Assembly: GCA_045121195.1 (NCBI GenBank)
Contig: JBGVFO010000162.1
Coordinates: 1 to 11,517 of the forward strand
Source: RGIG8775 sp045121195
Lineage (GTDB): Bacteria > Bacillota > Clostridia > Oscillospirales > CAG-272
DNA: 11,517 nt
Direction of reading: 5' to 3'
Each line of letters begins with the position of its first letter. Position 1 is the first letter of the stretch. Made by a program: the position numbers and the translations under genes. Below, one piece after another: positions 1 to 6,813 of the stretch. Under the pieces are notes generated by a model. That model was not told the origin of the DNA. It did no database searches and saw nothing but the letters and a program-made list of their open reading frames with translations.

Positions 1-1
1 T

Positions 2-119
2 TGAAAAGCTGTTCGGCACCAAGGTCTATCTCAACCTTTGGGTCAAGGTCAAGGAAAATTGGCGCGATAGCGTCGGTATGGTGACTAACTTCGGCTATAA
101 CAATAAGGACGATAATTAA
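2..119 (+). CDS. era: GTPase Era, C-terminal end (partial)
   Basis: This is the last 38 codons of a gene that begins left of the window; the reading frame enters at base 3 and stops with TAA at 117-119. The translated tail contains KVYLNLWVKVKENWRD followed by NFGY, which matches the end of the KH RNA-binding domain of Era, where the family reads roughly V.L.LWVKV...WR(D)...(N)FGY. Era is an essential GTPase that binds the 3' end of 16S rRNA and helps mature the 30S subunit. The GTPase domain lies outside the window and cannot be judged. The tail after NFGY is short and polar. recO follows 18 bases later, the usual Firmicutes arrangement, so the two are very likely co-transcribed. Confidence 0.88.
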   Translation, partial: EKLFGTKVYLNLWVKVKENWRDSVGMVTNFGYNNKDDN

Positions 120-137
120 GAAAAGGGAGGTGGCGGC

Positions 138-962
138 GTGCATTATACGCTGGACGGACTTGTGATCCGCGAGATTGCGTGGGGCGAAAACGACAAGCGG
201 ATCGTATTGCTTACGGCAAACCGCGGTCGGGTTTCGGTCCTTGCCAAGGGCGCGCGCTCTATGCGGAGCAAGTATATGAACGCCACCGGACTTTTTACCT
301 ACGGGAACTACGAGGTTACGGAGCGAGGCGGTCACGCGTGGCTTAGCGGCGCGTCGGTGACCGAGCCCTTTTTCGGACTTCGGGACGATATTGAAAAACT
401 GGCGCTGGCGTCCTACGTCGTGGATATGGCGGGCGAGCTTTCGGGAGAGGAGGAGCCTGCGGAAACCATTCTTCGGCTGACCCTCAATACGCTGTACGCC
501 ATCACCAAGGATTTTAAGCCCTTGGCGCAGATCAAAGCCACCTACGAGCTTCGCGCCATGGCGGATTCGGGGTATATGCCCGATCTTTCGGGCTGCGGTG
601 TCTGCGGCTGCGAGCGCGCTGACTGTATGTATCTTGACGTGATGAACGGAATGCTCAAATGCACCGATTGCCTGAGCCGTCTTGCCGCAAGAGAGGTGCC
701 GATGGAGGACGATCCGCGGACCGGTCAGGTGCTGATCCCCTGCGATATGGCGACGGTTGCCGCGGCGCGGTACGTTACGGACGCTCCTCTTGAAAAGGTC
801 CTTTCGGTGATCCTCACCCCTGCCGTGCAGGAGCAGCTTGCGAAAATGGGCGAGGCGTATGCGATCCATCATCTGGAAAAGCGATTGACATCCCTCGACT
901 TTTATCACGATATTACACGAGGTACGGGATCCGCCGCTTCGTTTCACTCAACCATCAAATAA
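138..962 (+). CDS. recO: DNA repair protein RecO
   Basis: RecO (274 aa, near the usual 240-270) binds single-stranded DNA and, with RecR, loads RecA at gaps and breaks. The N-terminal OB-fold starts with LDGLVIREIAWGENDKRI, the typical RecO opening, and continues with VLAKGAR at about 35-40. A zinc-binding module is visible as C153-x2-C156 and C175-x2-C178, with extra cysteines at 158 and 163. The C-terminal part is helical and ends with the expected HLEKRLTSLDF segment. The start is a GTG: a GGGAGG ribosome binding site at 125-130 lies 7 bases upstream, and the protein aligns with the family from its first residues. It follows era by 18 bases and precedes mutS2 by 9, so it is internal to an era-recO-mutS2 unit. 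Family assignment is confident. Confidence 0.95.
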   Translation: MHYTLDGLVIREIAWGENDKRIVLLTANRGRVSVLAKGARSMRSKYMNATGLFTYGNYEVTERGGHAWLSGASVTEPFFGLRDDIEKLALASYVVDMAGELSGEEEPAETILRLTLNTLYAITKDFKPLAQIKATYELRAMADSGYMPDLSGCGVCGCERADCMYLDVMNGMLKCTDCLSRLAAREVPMEDDPRTGQVLIPCDMATVAAARYVTDAPLEKVLSVILTPAVQEQLAKMGEAYAIHHLEKRLTSLDFYHDITRGTGSAASFHSTIK

Positions 963-971
963 AGGAACATT

Positions 972-3368
972 ATGCAATACAACGACAGAAATCTATACAC
1001 ATTGGAATTTGATAAGGTCCGCGAGATGCTGGCGTCCTGCGCCGCAACCGAGGGCGCCCGCGAAATGGCGAGAACTCTCGTTCCGCTTCTCCGCGATGAC
1101 CGTGAGGCAGTTGCCGAGAGGCTTGGACGCACCACCGATGCCAGACGTCTGATCGACTTCAAGGGACAACCCTCCTTCGGTATGGTCAAGGACGTTTCGG
1201 GGGCTTGCGAACGGGCGGAGAAGGGCGCGGTGTTAAGCCAACGAGAGCTTCTTGAGATCGGAAACGTGCTCAAGACCTCGCGCTCGCTTCTTGATTATAT
1301 CCGTACCAATAAGCCCTTTGAGACCTCACTTGACGAGATCTTTGAGCGGCTTTTCGTATTCCGCCCTCTTGAGGATAAGATCTTCCGCGCCATTATTTCC
1401 GAGGAAATGATGGCGGACGAGGCAAGTCCTGCCCTTGCGGATATTCGCCGCAGGATCCGTATTGAGAGCAACCGCATCAAGGAGACCCTGCAGAAATATA
1501 TCGCGGGCGGCTCGTATTCCAAATATCTGCAAGAAAATATCGTTACCATGCGAAACGGACGCTACGTCGTTCCCGTTCGCGCGGAGCATAAAAACGACGT
1601 CAAGGGTATGATCCACGACACCTCGACCTCCGGCTCCACCATCTTTGTGGAACCCACGGCGGTGGTAGACGCCAATAACGAGATCCGAATCCTTGAAACC
1701 AAGGAGCAGCACGAGATCGAGCGCATCCTTGCCGAGCTTTCGGGAGAGGTTGCCGCCATCGCGTATTCGGTGCGCCTGGATTACCAAAATATTACCGAGC
1801 TCGCCTTCGTTTTCGCGTGCGGCATCTTTTCCGAGCGCCTGCAGGCGACGGCACCTACCCTTTCGGAAAGGCGCTACGTCAATCTGATACGCGCCCGCCA
1901 TCCCTTGATCGACCGCGATTCCGTGGTGCCCATCAATATTTCCTTGGGCGCGGAATACGATACGCTGATCATCACGGGTCCCAATACGGGCGGTAAGACG
2001 GTGTCCTTAAAGACCCTCGGTCTGTTTGCCCTTATGACACAGTCGGGACTTCATATTCCCGTGGAGGCGGAATCGGAGATCTGCCTGTTCGACAATGTGC
2101 TGGTTGACATTGGCGACGAGCAGAGTATTGAGCAGTCGCTCTCTACCTTCAGCTCTCATATGGTGAACATCGTTTCGATCCTTGGCGAGGTAGGTCCTCG
2201 TTCGCTGGTGCTGTTTGACGAGCTTGGCGGCGGCACCGACCCCGTGGAGGGCGCGGCACTTGCCGTAGCCGTGATCGAGTCGGTGCGGGAAAAGGGCGCG
2301 CTTTGCGCCGCCACTACCCACTACTCGGAGCTGAAGGCGTACGCGCTGGACACCGAGGGGGTCTGCAACGCCTCCTGCGAGTTCGACGTGGAGACCCTCA
2401 AGCCCACCTATAAATTGATCATCGGCGCACCGGGAAAGTCTAACGCTTTTGCCATTTCGTTGAAGCTTGGGCTCTCCGAGAGCATCGTGAAGCGCGCAGA
2501 GAGCTACGTCAGCGCGGAAAACCGACAGTTTGAGGATATTATCCGCAAGCTGGAGGAGAGCCGCGTGGAGATGGAGAAGCGCCGCGAGGAAACCGAGGCA
2601 ATGAAGGCGGAGTATGAGCGCCGCAAGCAAGAGGCTGACGCCATTATCGAACGGCGCCTCAAGGACGCGGAAAACGAGCTGGAGCGAGCAAGAAATCAGG
2701 CAACGTCCATGGTGCAGAGCGCCAAGGCGTCCAGCGAATATATCTTTGAGCAGTTGGAAAAGCTCCAAAAGCAAAGAGAATCGGAGAATCTTGGCGGAGA
2801 GCTGGAACGCACCCGTCGGGAGGTTCGCCAGTATATTCGAAACAACGAGGACAAGTACAATCCCGTTGACGAGAAGAAAAACGATGATTACGTGCTTCCT
2901 CGCAAGCTTCGCAAGGGCGATACCGTTCTGATCGTGAATATCGGTAAGCAGGGCGTTGTCCTCGAGGAACCCGATGCCGCGGGCAACGTAGAGGTGCAGG
3001 CGGGTATCATCAAGACCCGAACCAAGCTGAAGAATCTTCGCCTTGTGGAAGAGCAATCCACCTTCACCGACAAAAATAACAAGAAGACCAACGTGAGCGA
3101 GATCCGTAAGCAGGTGCGTCGTGATTGCCTGGATGAGATCGACCTTCGCGGAATGACGGGGGACGAGGCGTGGTTCAAGACCGACAAATATCTGGACGAG
3201 GCGGTGCTGACGGGCTATCATACCGTTCGCTTGATCCACGGAAAGGGAACGGGAGCACTGAGGAACGCGCTCTGGCAGTATCTGAAGAGCGACCGACGGA
3301 TCAAGTCCTTCCGTATCGGGCAGTACGGCGAGGGCGACGGCGGCGTGACCGTTGTAGAACTGAAATAA
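972..3368 (+). CDS. mutS2: Endonuclease MutS2 (MutS2 ATPase with Smr nuclease domain)
   Basis: A 798-aa MutS2, a little longer than the usual ~785. It lacks the mismatch-recognition domain I of MutS1 and begins directly with the core/clamp region. The ABC-type ATPase is intact: Walker A GPNTGGKT at 336-343, and Walker B LVLFDE ending at D416-E417 followed by GGGTD. A long charged coiled coil covers about 515-625, then a KOW-like region (about 640-695, KGDTVLIVNIGKQGVV). The C-terminal Smr domain carries DLRG at 724-727 and HGKGTG at 756-761, the motifs associated with its nuclease activity. Family knowledge: MutS2 suppresses homologous recombination in some species, and in Bacillus subtilis acts on collided ribosomes (RqcU). 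Start ATG is preceded by AAGGA at 962-966, overlapping the recO stop. All key motifs are present, so it should be active. Confidence 0.96.
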   Translation: MQYNDRNLYTLEFDKVREMLASCAATEGAREMARTLVPLLRDDREAVAERLGRTTDARRLIDFKGQPSFGMVKDVSGACERAEKGAVLSQRELLEIGNVLKTSRSLLDYIRTNKPFETSLDEIFERLFVFRPLEDKIFRAIISEEMMADEASPALADIRRRIRIESNRIKETLQKYIAGGSYSKYLQENIVTMRNGRYVVPVRAEHKNDVKGMIHDTSTSGSTIFVEPTAVVDANNEIRILETKEQHEIERILAELSGEVAAIAYSVRLDYQNITELAFVFACGIFSERLQATAPTLSERRYVNLIRARHPLIDRDSVVPINISLGAEYDTLIITGPNTGGKTVSLKTLGLFALMTQSGLHIPVEAESEICLFDNVLVDIGDEQSIEQSLSTFSSHMVNIVSILGEVGPRSLVLFDELGGGTDPVEGAALAVAVIESVREKGALCAATTHYSELKAYALDTEGVCNASCEFDVETLKPTYKLIIGAPGKSNAFAISLKLGLSESIVKRAESYVSAENRQFEDIIRKLEESRVEMEKRREETEAMKAEYERRKQEADAIIERRLKDAENELERARNQATSMVQSAKASSEYIFEQLEKLQKQRESENLGGELERTRREVRQYIRNNEDKYNPVDEKKNDDYVLPRKLRKGDTVLIVNIGKQGVVLEEPDAAGNVEVQAGIIKTRTKLKNLRLVEEQSTFTDKNNKKTNVSEIRKQVRRDCLDEIDLRGMTGDEAWFKTDKYLDEAVLTGYHTVRLIHGKGTGALRNALWQYLKSDRRIKSFRIGQYGEGDGGVTVVELK

Positions 3369-3371
3369 AAC

Positions 3372-3400
3372 AAGGGGCGATTTTTCGCCCCTTAAAATTT
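3372..3400 (+). terminator. Rho-independent terminator after mutS2
   Basis: AAGGGGCGA (3372-3380) pairs with TCGCCCCTT (3385-3393) around a four-T loop, giving a 9-bp stem four bases after the mutS2 stop. The downstream tract AAAATTT is short of T, so termination may be incomplete. It closes the era-recO-mutS2 unit. Confidence 0.75.
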
Positions 3401-3483
3401 GCAAAAAAAGACAACGGCACTGATCGAAATTTATGAAAAAAACACAAAAATTTAAAAAATGACAAAAAACCGCACAAAAGACC
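3394..3483 (+). other. A-tract-rich non-coding spacer upstream of prs
   Basis: No gene is seen here. The stretch is far more AT-rich than its surroundings and carries several runs of five to seven A (for example around 3403-3409 and 3435-3441) spaced irregularly. It sits immediately upstream of the prs promoter, where such tracts can act as an UP-like element or bend DNA. That role is inference. Confidence 0.4.
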
Positions 3484-3512
3484 TTTTCAAAACGGTGAAC
3501 TTATGGTATAAT
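3484..3512 (+). promoter_or_regulatory. Housekeeping-sigma promoter of prs (extended -10)
   Basis: A consensus TATAAT -10 box at 3507-3512 has the extended element TGG directly before it (3504-3506). A partial -35, TTTTCA at 3484-3489 (TTGACA matched at four of six), lies 17 bases upstream. The transcript would begin near 3519, about 50 bases before the prs start codon. The GGAGG ribosome binding site of prs is at 3557-3561. Confidence 0.75.
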
Positions 3513-3567
3513 GGGAATACACTTTTTACAACCAACAATAAATATGTGATGATGGCGGAGGTTTAAG

Positions 3568-4719
3568 ATGCAGGACACTCTTTTCGGCGAGCTTAGCGTG
3601 ATCGCAATGAGAGGCTGCGAGCAGTTTGTTTCGCAGGTTGACTATTATCTGAAGGACTGGCGTAACCACGGAACCGATCACACCTTCTCGGTGCCGATCG
3701 AATGCCCCCGATTCGGTACGGGTGAGGCAAAGGGTATGGTGCACGAATCCCTTCGCGGACACGACGTGTATATTATCAGTGACGTGTTCAATTACGGCGT
3801 TACCTACAAGATGTACGGTCAGACGGTACCTATGAGTCCCGACGATCATTATGCGGATCTGAAGCGTGTCATCGCGGCGATCGCAGGAAAGGCGCGCCGT
3901 ATCTCGGTGATCATGCCTATGCTTTACGAGGGAAGACAGCACAAGCGCTCCTCCCGTGAGTCGCTGGACTGCGCTATTATGCTGCAGGAGCTTGCTTCCA
4001 TGGGCGTTGTGAACTTCATCACCTTTGACGCTCACGATCCCAGAGTACAGAACGCGATCCCGATCAGCGGCTTTGAAAACGTTCGTCCCTCTTACCAGAT
4101 GCTGAAGGCTCTTGTCCGTAACGTTCCTGATATCTCCATCAGCAAGGACGATGTGGTGTTCATTTCTCCCGACGAGGGGGCTATGGGACGTAGCGTGTAC
4201 TACTCCTCGGTACTTGGTGTTGATGTGGGTATGTTCTACAAGCGCCGCAACTATTCCGTCGTGGTGAACGGAAAGAACCCCATCGAGGCACACGAGTACC
4301 TCGGTAAGGATCTGACCGGTAAGGACGCTATCATCGTTGACGATATGATCGCATCGGGCGAATCTCTCTTTGAGGTTGCCTACCAGCTTAAGGAGAAGGG
4401 CGCAAAGCGCATCTTCAATTTCGCTACTTTCGGTCTTTTCACCGAGGGTCTTGCCAAGTTCGATAAGGCGTATGAGGAGGGTCTGATCAACAAGATCTTT
4501 ACCACCAACCTGATTTACCGCAATCCCGAGCTTGCATCGAGAGATTGGTATGCCGAGGTCAATATGTGTAAGTACGTTGCCTACATTATTGATACCCTCA
4601 ACCACGACCATTCCATCAGCGGACTTCTGAATCCTGTTCAGCGTATCCATAATCTTGTGGAGAAGCACAAGGTAGAGCAGGGCGGTCAGATGCAGCTGAA
4701 CTTCGATCACAAGGCATAA
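3568..4719 (+). CDS. prs: Ribose-phosphate pyrophosphokinase (PRPP synthase), long clostridial form
   Basis: Makes 5-phosphoribosyl-1-pyrophosphate from ribose 5-phosphate and ATP, the entry metabolite for purine, pyrimidine, NAD, His and Trp synthesis; cytosolic. At 383 aa it is about 65 residues longer than canonical bacterial Prs. It has the two-half phosphoribosyltransferase layout: SPDDHYADLKR near 90-100, MPMLYEGRQHKR at 116-127, FDAHDP at 153-158 (standing in for the DLHA..Q.QGFF signature), a catalytic-loop-like KRR at 225-227, and the PRPP-binding loop IIVDDMIASGES at 255-266 (canonical VDDMIDTGGT). Its N-terminus (about 1-60) is unlike the FSG.....LA start of canonical Prs. I recognise this as a variant found in Clostridia. 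GGAGG lies 6 bases before the ATG. It is a single-gene unit with its own promoter and terminator. Family is confident; kinetics and allosteric control of this subtype are not deducible. Confidence 0.92.
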   Translation: MQDTLFGELSVIAMRGCEQFVSQVDYYLKDWRNHGTDHTFSVPIECPRFGTGEAKGMVHESLRGHDVYIISDVFNYGVTYKMYGQTVPMSPDDHYADLKRVIAAIAGKARRISVIMPMLYEGRQHKRSSRESLDCAIMLQELASMGVVNFITFDAHDPRVQNAIPISGFENVRPSYQMLKALVRNVPDISISKDDVVFISPDEGAMGRSVYYSSVLGVDVGMFYKRRNYSVVVNGKNPIEAHEYLGKDLTGKDAIIVDDMIASGESLFEVAYQLKEKGAKRIFNFATFGLFTEGLAKFDKAYEEGLINKIFTTNLIYRNPELASRDWYAEVNMCKYVAYIIDTLNHDHSISGLLNPVQRIHNLVEKHKVEQGGQMQLNFDHKA

Positions 4720-4725
4720 TTATAT

Positions 4726-4758
4726 CACCGCCCGTAAAAATGCGGGCGGTGTTTTTTT
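4726..4758 (+). terminator. Strong Rho-independent terminator after prs
   Basis: CACCGCCCG (4726-4734) pairs perfectly with CGGGCGGTG (4743-4751) around an 8-base loop, followed at once by seven T (4752-4758). It starts 7 bases after the prs stop. This is a textbook intrinsic terminator and makes prs monocistronic. Confidence 0.95.
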
Positions 4759-4763
4759 CGGAT

Positions 4764-4795
4764 TTCACATTCCGTTCATATGTGAGGTGTATAAT
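4764..4795 (+). promoter_or_regulatory. Putative promoter of the DUF1385 gene, with a dyad over the spacer
   Basis: A consensus TATAAT lies at 4790-4795, about 30 bases before the TTG start. The best -35-like sequence, TTCACA (4764-4769), is 20 bases upstream, longer than ideal, so the -35 call is weak. TCACAT (4765-4770) and ATGTGA (4780-4785) form a 6-bp inverted repeat with a 9-base gap across the spacer. This is an operator-like position, but no regulator is identified. Confidence 0.5.
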
Positions 4796-4825
4796 AGAAT
4801 TAATTGAGAATGGAGGTGCGTTTTT

Positions 4826-5818
4826 TTGGAACAAAAAAACTGTCCTATAAGAAAAACGTCCATCGGCGGTCAGGCGCTGATCGAGGGCGTTATGATGCGC
4901 GGTCCCAAGCGGACGGCGATGACGGTGCGCGATCCCGACGGCAAGCTTATTGTAGAGAGCTGGGACAACGTGGAGAGTAAGCGCGCAAAATTTTTCAAGC
5001 TCCCCGTGATCCGCGGTGTGTTTAATTTTATCGACTCTATGCGTGGCGGCTATAAGTGCCTGATGCGCTCGGCAGAGATCGCGGGTCTTGAGGATATAGA
5101 GGAAGAAAAAAAGAAGGATGACGAGGTTGCCGAAGCGGAGGGAAAAGAGGAGAAGAAGGATTCTTCTGCTCTTATGAACGTGCTGATGATCGTGAGCGTG
5201 GTGCTTGCGGTGATCCTTGCGGTCGGTCTGTTTATCGCGCTTCCGTCCTTCCTGTATACGCTGATCGGGCGATGGGTTCCGTTCTTCTCGCCCGAGAGAA
5301 GATTTTTCCGCGCGTTTTTTGAGGGCGTTCTGAAGATCGTCGTGCTTGTGGGCTATCTTGCCCTTGTGTCCTTGATGAAGGATATTCGCCGTACCTTCCA
5401 GTATCACGGCGCCGAGCATAAGACCATCTTCTGCTACGAGAGCGGACTGGAGCTGACAGTGGAAAACGTGAGAAAAGAACGCCGCTTCCATCCCCGTTGC
5501 GGCACGTCCTTTCTCATTATTATCGTCATCGTCAGTATTCTTGTTTCTATGCTGATCCCCACCGAGATCGGCGGCTGGGCGGTTCCCACCATCCTGCGCG
5601 TGGCGATCAAGCTGCTTCTGTTGCCGCTGATTATGGGCATTGGATACGAGCTGATCAAATTTGCGGGCAGACACGATAACATCGTGACGCGGATCATTTC
5701 CGCGCCCGGCGTATGGCTTCAGCATCTGACCGTGTTTGAGCCTGACGACGATATGATCGAATGTGCGATTTCTTCGATGAAGGAGGTCATTCCCGAAGAC
5801 GGAAGTGACCGCTGGTAA
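4826..5818 (+). CDS. DUF1385 family membrane protein (YqhQ-like)
   Basis: A 330-aa integral membrane protein of the DUF1385 family, related to B. subtilis YqhQ and sometimes annotated as a predicted metal-dependent enzyme; its biochemical role is not established. The conserved N-terminus IGGQALIEGVMMRGPKR (13-29) is present, as are YHGAEHKT (193-200, His194 and His198) and FHPRCGTS (221-228), which could bind a metal. Hydrophobic segments lie at about 124-146, 170-193, 228-246 and 253-280. A highly charged Glu/Lys linker (about 91-118) separates the N-terminal domain from the first membrane segment. The start is a TTG: GGAGG at 4812-4816 sits 9 bases upstream and no ATG or GTG fits better before the conserved motif. 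In many Firmicutes this gene is close to prmC/prfA; here it stands alone between two terminators. Confidence 0.9.
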   Translation: MEQKNCPIRKTSIGGQALIEGVMMRGPKRTAMTVRDPDGKLIVESWDNVESKRAKFFKLPVIRGVFNFIDSMRGGYKCLMRSAEIAGLEDIEEEKKKDDEVAEAEGKEEKKDSSALMNVLMIVSVVLAVILAVGLFIALPSFLYTLIGRWVPFFSPERRFFRAFFEGVLKIVVLVGYLALVSLMKDIRRTFQYHGAEHKTIFCYESGLELTVENVRKERRFHPRCGTSFLIIIVIVSILVSMLIPTEIGGWAVPTILRVAIKLLLLPLIMGIGYELIKFAGRHDNIVTRIISAPGVWLQHLTVFEPDDDMIECAISSMKEVIPEDGSDRW

Positions 5819-5827
5819 TTGCATAAC

Positions 5828-5857
5828 AAAGGCGCGTGCCATTGGCACGCGCCTTTT
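5828..5857. terminator. Terminator after the DUF1385 gene, possibly bidirectional
   Basis: AAAGGCGCGTGCC (5828-5840) pairs perfectly with GGCACGCGCCTTT (5844-5856) around a 3-base ATT loop, and the T run extends to 5857. It begins 9 bases after the DUF1385 stop. The AAA before the stem gives a short T run on the other strand, so it may also stop transcription from the convergent DUF2726 gene, which ends at 5897. Confidence 0.88.
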
Positions 5858-5882
5858 CATAATTGATAACAATTTTGACAAC

Positions 5883-5896
5883 GTATCGAAAGATAC
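5883..5896. other. Small hairpin at the 3' end of the DUF2726 gene
   Basis: GTATC (5883-5887) and GATAC (5892-5896) pair around GAAA, abutting the stop codon of the minus-strand gene. With only 5 bp and no strong T run it is a weak terminator or 3'-end stabiliser at best. Confidence 0.3.
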
Positions 5897-6568
5897 TCAT
5901 AGGACAATATGTTTCGAAAGTCTGCTTTTTATATATTCTTCGTTTACGCCATATTTTGTCCAGAAAGTAACGAGTGGAATGTTCGCTTCTGCACAAATTT
6001 TCTTGACCTTGTCATCGCGGTCTTTCCTGTCGCTTTTATCATGCGAAGGATCGTTGATTTCGATTAGAATAAGGAGCTTGTAATTTTTATCAAACACTCC
6101 AAAATCTATATTTCTAAACAACTCATTTCGGTACTTATCCGCAGTCACCTTATTGACAATACTTGCGAGGTTAATTTGTGGTTGAACAATGTAATTCTCA
6201 CCTACAATGGATTTGATTGCGTCGAAGAATTTCTTCTCGCACTCTGTGATAAATATGTCTTTCGCTTCGTACTTCTTTTCTTCGGCCTTTTCACTCTCTG
6301 CAGATTCAAAAGCTCGAACTTTTTCGTAATTGGTATAATGCGAGAGCGCTGGGGAGTGATAATTGGACGAATTTTGGGGATTAGTATATTCGGTCTTTTC
6401 TGTGCATTTACCGATAAATTTTACTAATGCAAAGATGGCCTTAAAAGGGAGCGAAAGCAAAAAGAAAAGCATCTCTATGCTTTCGTATATTGGGTTGTTT
6501 TTCTTTTTATAATATTTTTTATTCTTATAATAATTTCTGTTGCGATTTCCTCGTCTATAATATCCCAT
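5897..6568 (-). CDS. DUF2726 domain protein with N-terminal membrane segment
   Basis: A 223-aa protein. The first ~25 residues are basic and rich in Tyr, Arg, Asn and Lys. A hydrophobic stretch at about 34-54 (FFLLSLPFKAIFALVKFIG) should anchor it in the membrane. A variable charged linker (55-103) leads to a C-terminal DUF2726 domain (about 104-205). That domain is recognised from CEKKFFDAI, YIVQPQINLASIV, NIDFGVFD (Asp155), LILIEINDPSH (Glu170, Asn172, His176), a DRKDRDDKV helix and IPLVTF. DUF2726 has been likened to restriction-endonuclease-like nucleases; the D...ExN-SH pattern fits, but no activity is proven. The start is the ATG at 6568 because AGGAG (6577-6581, minus strand) is 8 bases upstream; the in-frame TTG at 6589 would place this site inside the coding region. 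Base composition is much more AT-rich than the flanking genes, suggesting transfer. No obvious promoter lies between it and the tRNA terminator. Confidence 0.82.
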   Translation of the reverse strand: MGYYRRGNRNRNYYKNKKYYKKKNNPIYESIEMLFFLLSLPFKAIFALVKFIGKCTEKTEYTNPQNSSNYHSPALSHYTNYEKVRAFESAESEKAEEKKYEAKDIFITECEKKFFDAIKSIVGENYIVQPQINLASIVNKVTADKYRNELFRNIDFGVFDKNYKLLILIEINDPSHDKSDRKDRDDKVKKICAEANIPLVTFWTKYGVNEEYIKSRLSKHIVL

Positions 6569-6582
6569 GGACCAAGCTCCTT

Positions 6583-6621
6583 TGAACAAAATAACGGGTC
6601 TATAGTTGTTCTAGACCCGTT
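6583..6621 (-). terminator. Hairpin terminator behind tRNA-Val
   Basis: AACGGGTCTA (6593-6602) pairs perfectly with TAGACCCGTT (6612-6621) around a 9-base loop. Read on the minus strand the 10-bp stem directly follows the CCA end of the tRNA and is followed by TTATTTTG, a moderate T tract. It ends the tRNA transcript only about 25 bases before the start of the DUF2726 gene. Confidence 0.75.
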
Positions 6622-6697
6622 GGTGGAAACAGCAGGGCTCGAACCTGCGACCTCACGGATGTGAACCGTGCGCTCTGACCAGCTGAGCTATGCTTCC
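6621..6697 (-). tRNA. tRNA-Val, anticodon CAC
   Basis: On the minus strand 77 bases fold into a full cloverleaf. The acceptor GGAAGCA pairs with TGTTTCC (one G-U), the D stem is GCTC/GAGC, and the anticodon stem CACGG/CCGTG encloses loop TTCACAT, so the anticodon is CAC (reads GUG, valine). The variable loop is AGGTC and the T arm is GCAGG-TTCGAGC-CCTGC. The discriminator is A and CCA is encoded in the gene (6621-6623). Loop position 33 is T as required. A His call would need GTG as anticodon and is not supported. It has its own promoter immediately upstream. Confidence 0.95.
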
Positions 6698-6706
6698 GAC
6701 TTCTCT

Positions 6707-6735
6707 ATTTTACACCCAAACATTTTTCTTGTCAA
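6707..6735 (-). promoter_or_regulatory. Near-consensus promoter of tRNA-Val
   Basis: On the minus strand a perfect -35 TTGACA (6730-6735) is followed by exactly 17 bases and a -10 TAAAAT (6707-6712, five of six). The start point would fall around 6700, a few bases before the mature 5' end at 6697. The -35 lies inside an 11-base palindrome TCTTG-T-CAAGA. It is arranged divergently with the etfB promoter about 50 bases away. Confidence 0.9.
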
Positions 6736-6784
6736 GACCTTTTCCAAACAAGCGCAAAAAATCTAAAAATATGGTGATTTTGCA

Positions 6785-6813
6785 TTTACATTTTGGCAAA
6801 AATATGATAAAAT
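6785..6813 (+). promoter_or_regulatory. Promoter of the etfB-etfA-lctD operon
   Basis: TTTACA (6785-6790, five of six of the -35 consensus), then 17 bases, then TAAAAT (6808-6813). The transcript would begin near 6820, giving a short leader of about 30 bases and leaving little room for a riboswitch. The -35 is bracketed by TTTTGC (6778-6783) and GCAAAA (6796-6801), an operator-like inverted repeat. The ribosome binding site AAGGAG is at 6837-6842. Confidence 0.8.

Noticed and set aside
2007..3404. Very long open frame antisense to mutS2, and similar long antisense frames opposite prs, DUF1385, etfB, etfA and lctD
   Set aside because: They mirror the codon bias of well-recognised genes on the other strand, have no family resemblance and lack consistent ribosome binding sites.
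6569..6589. A TTG start that would lengthen the DUF2726 protein by 7 residues
   Set aside because: The AGGAG ribosome binding site lies inside this extension and is correctly spaced for the ATG at 6568.
6621..6697. Reading the tRNA as tRNA-His
   Set aside because: The complementary strand shows GTG, but in the correct 7-base loop TTCACAT the anticodon is CAC, which is valine; the extra 5' G expected of tRNA-His is also not apparent.
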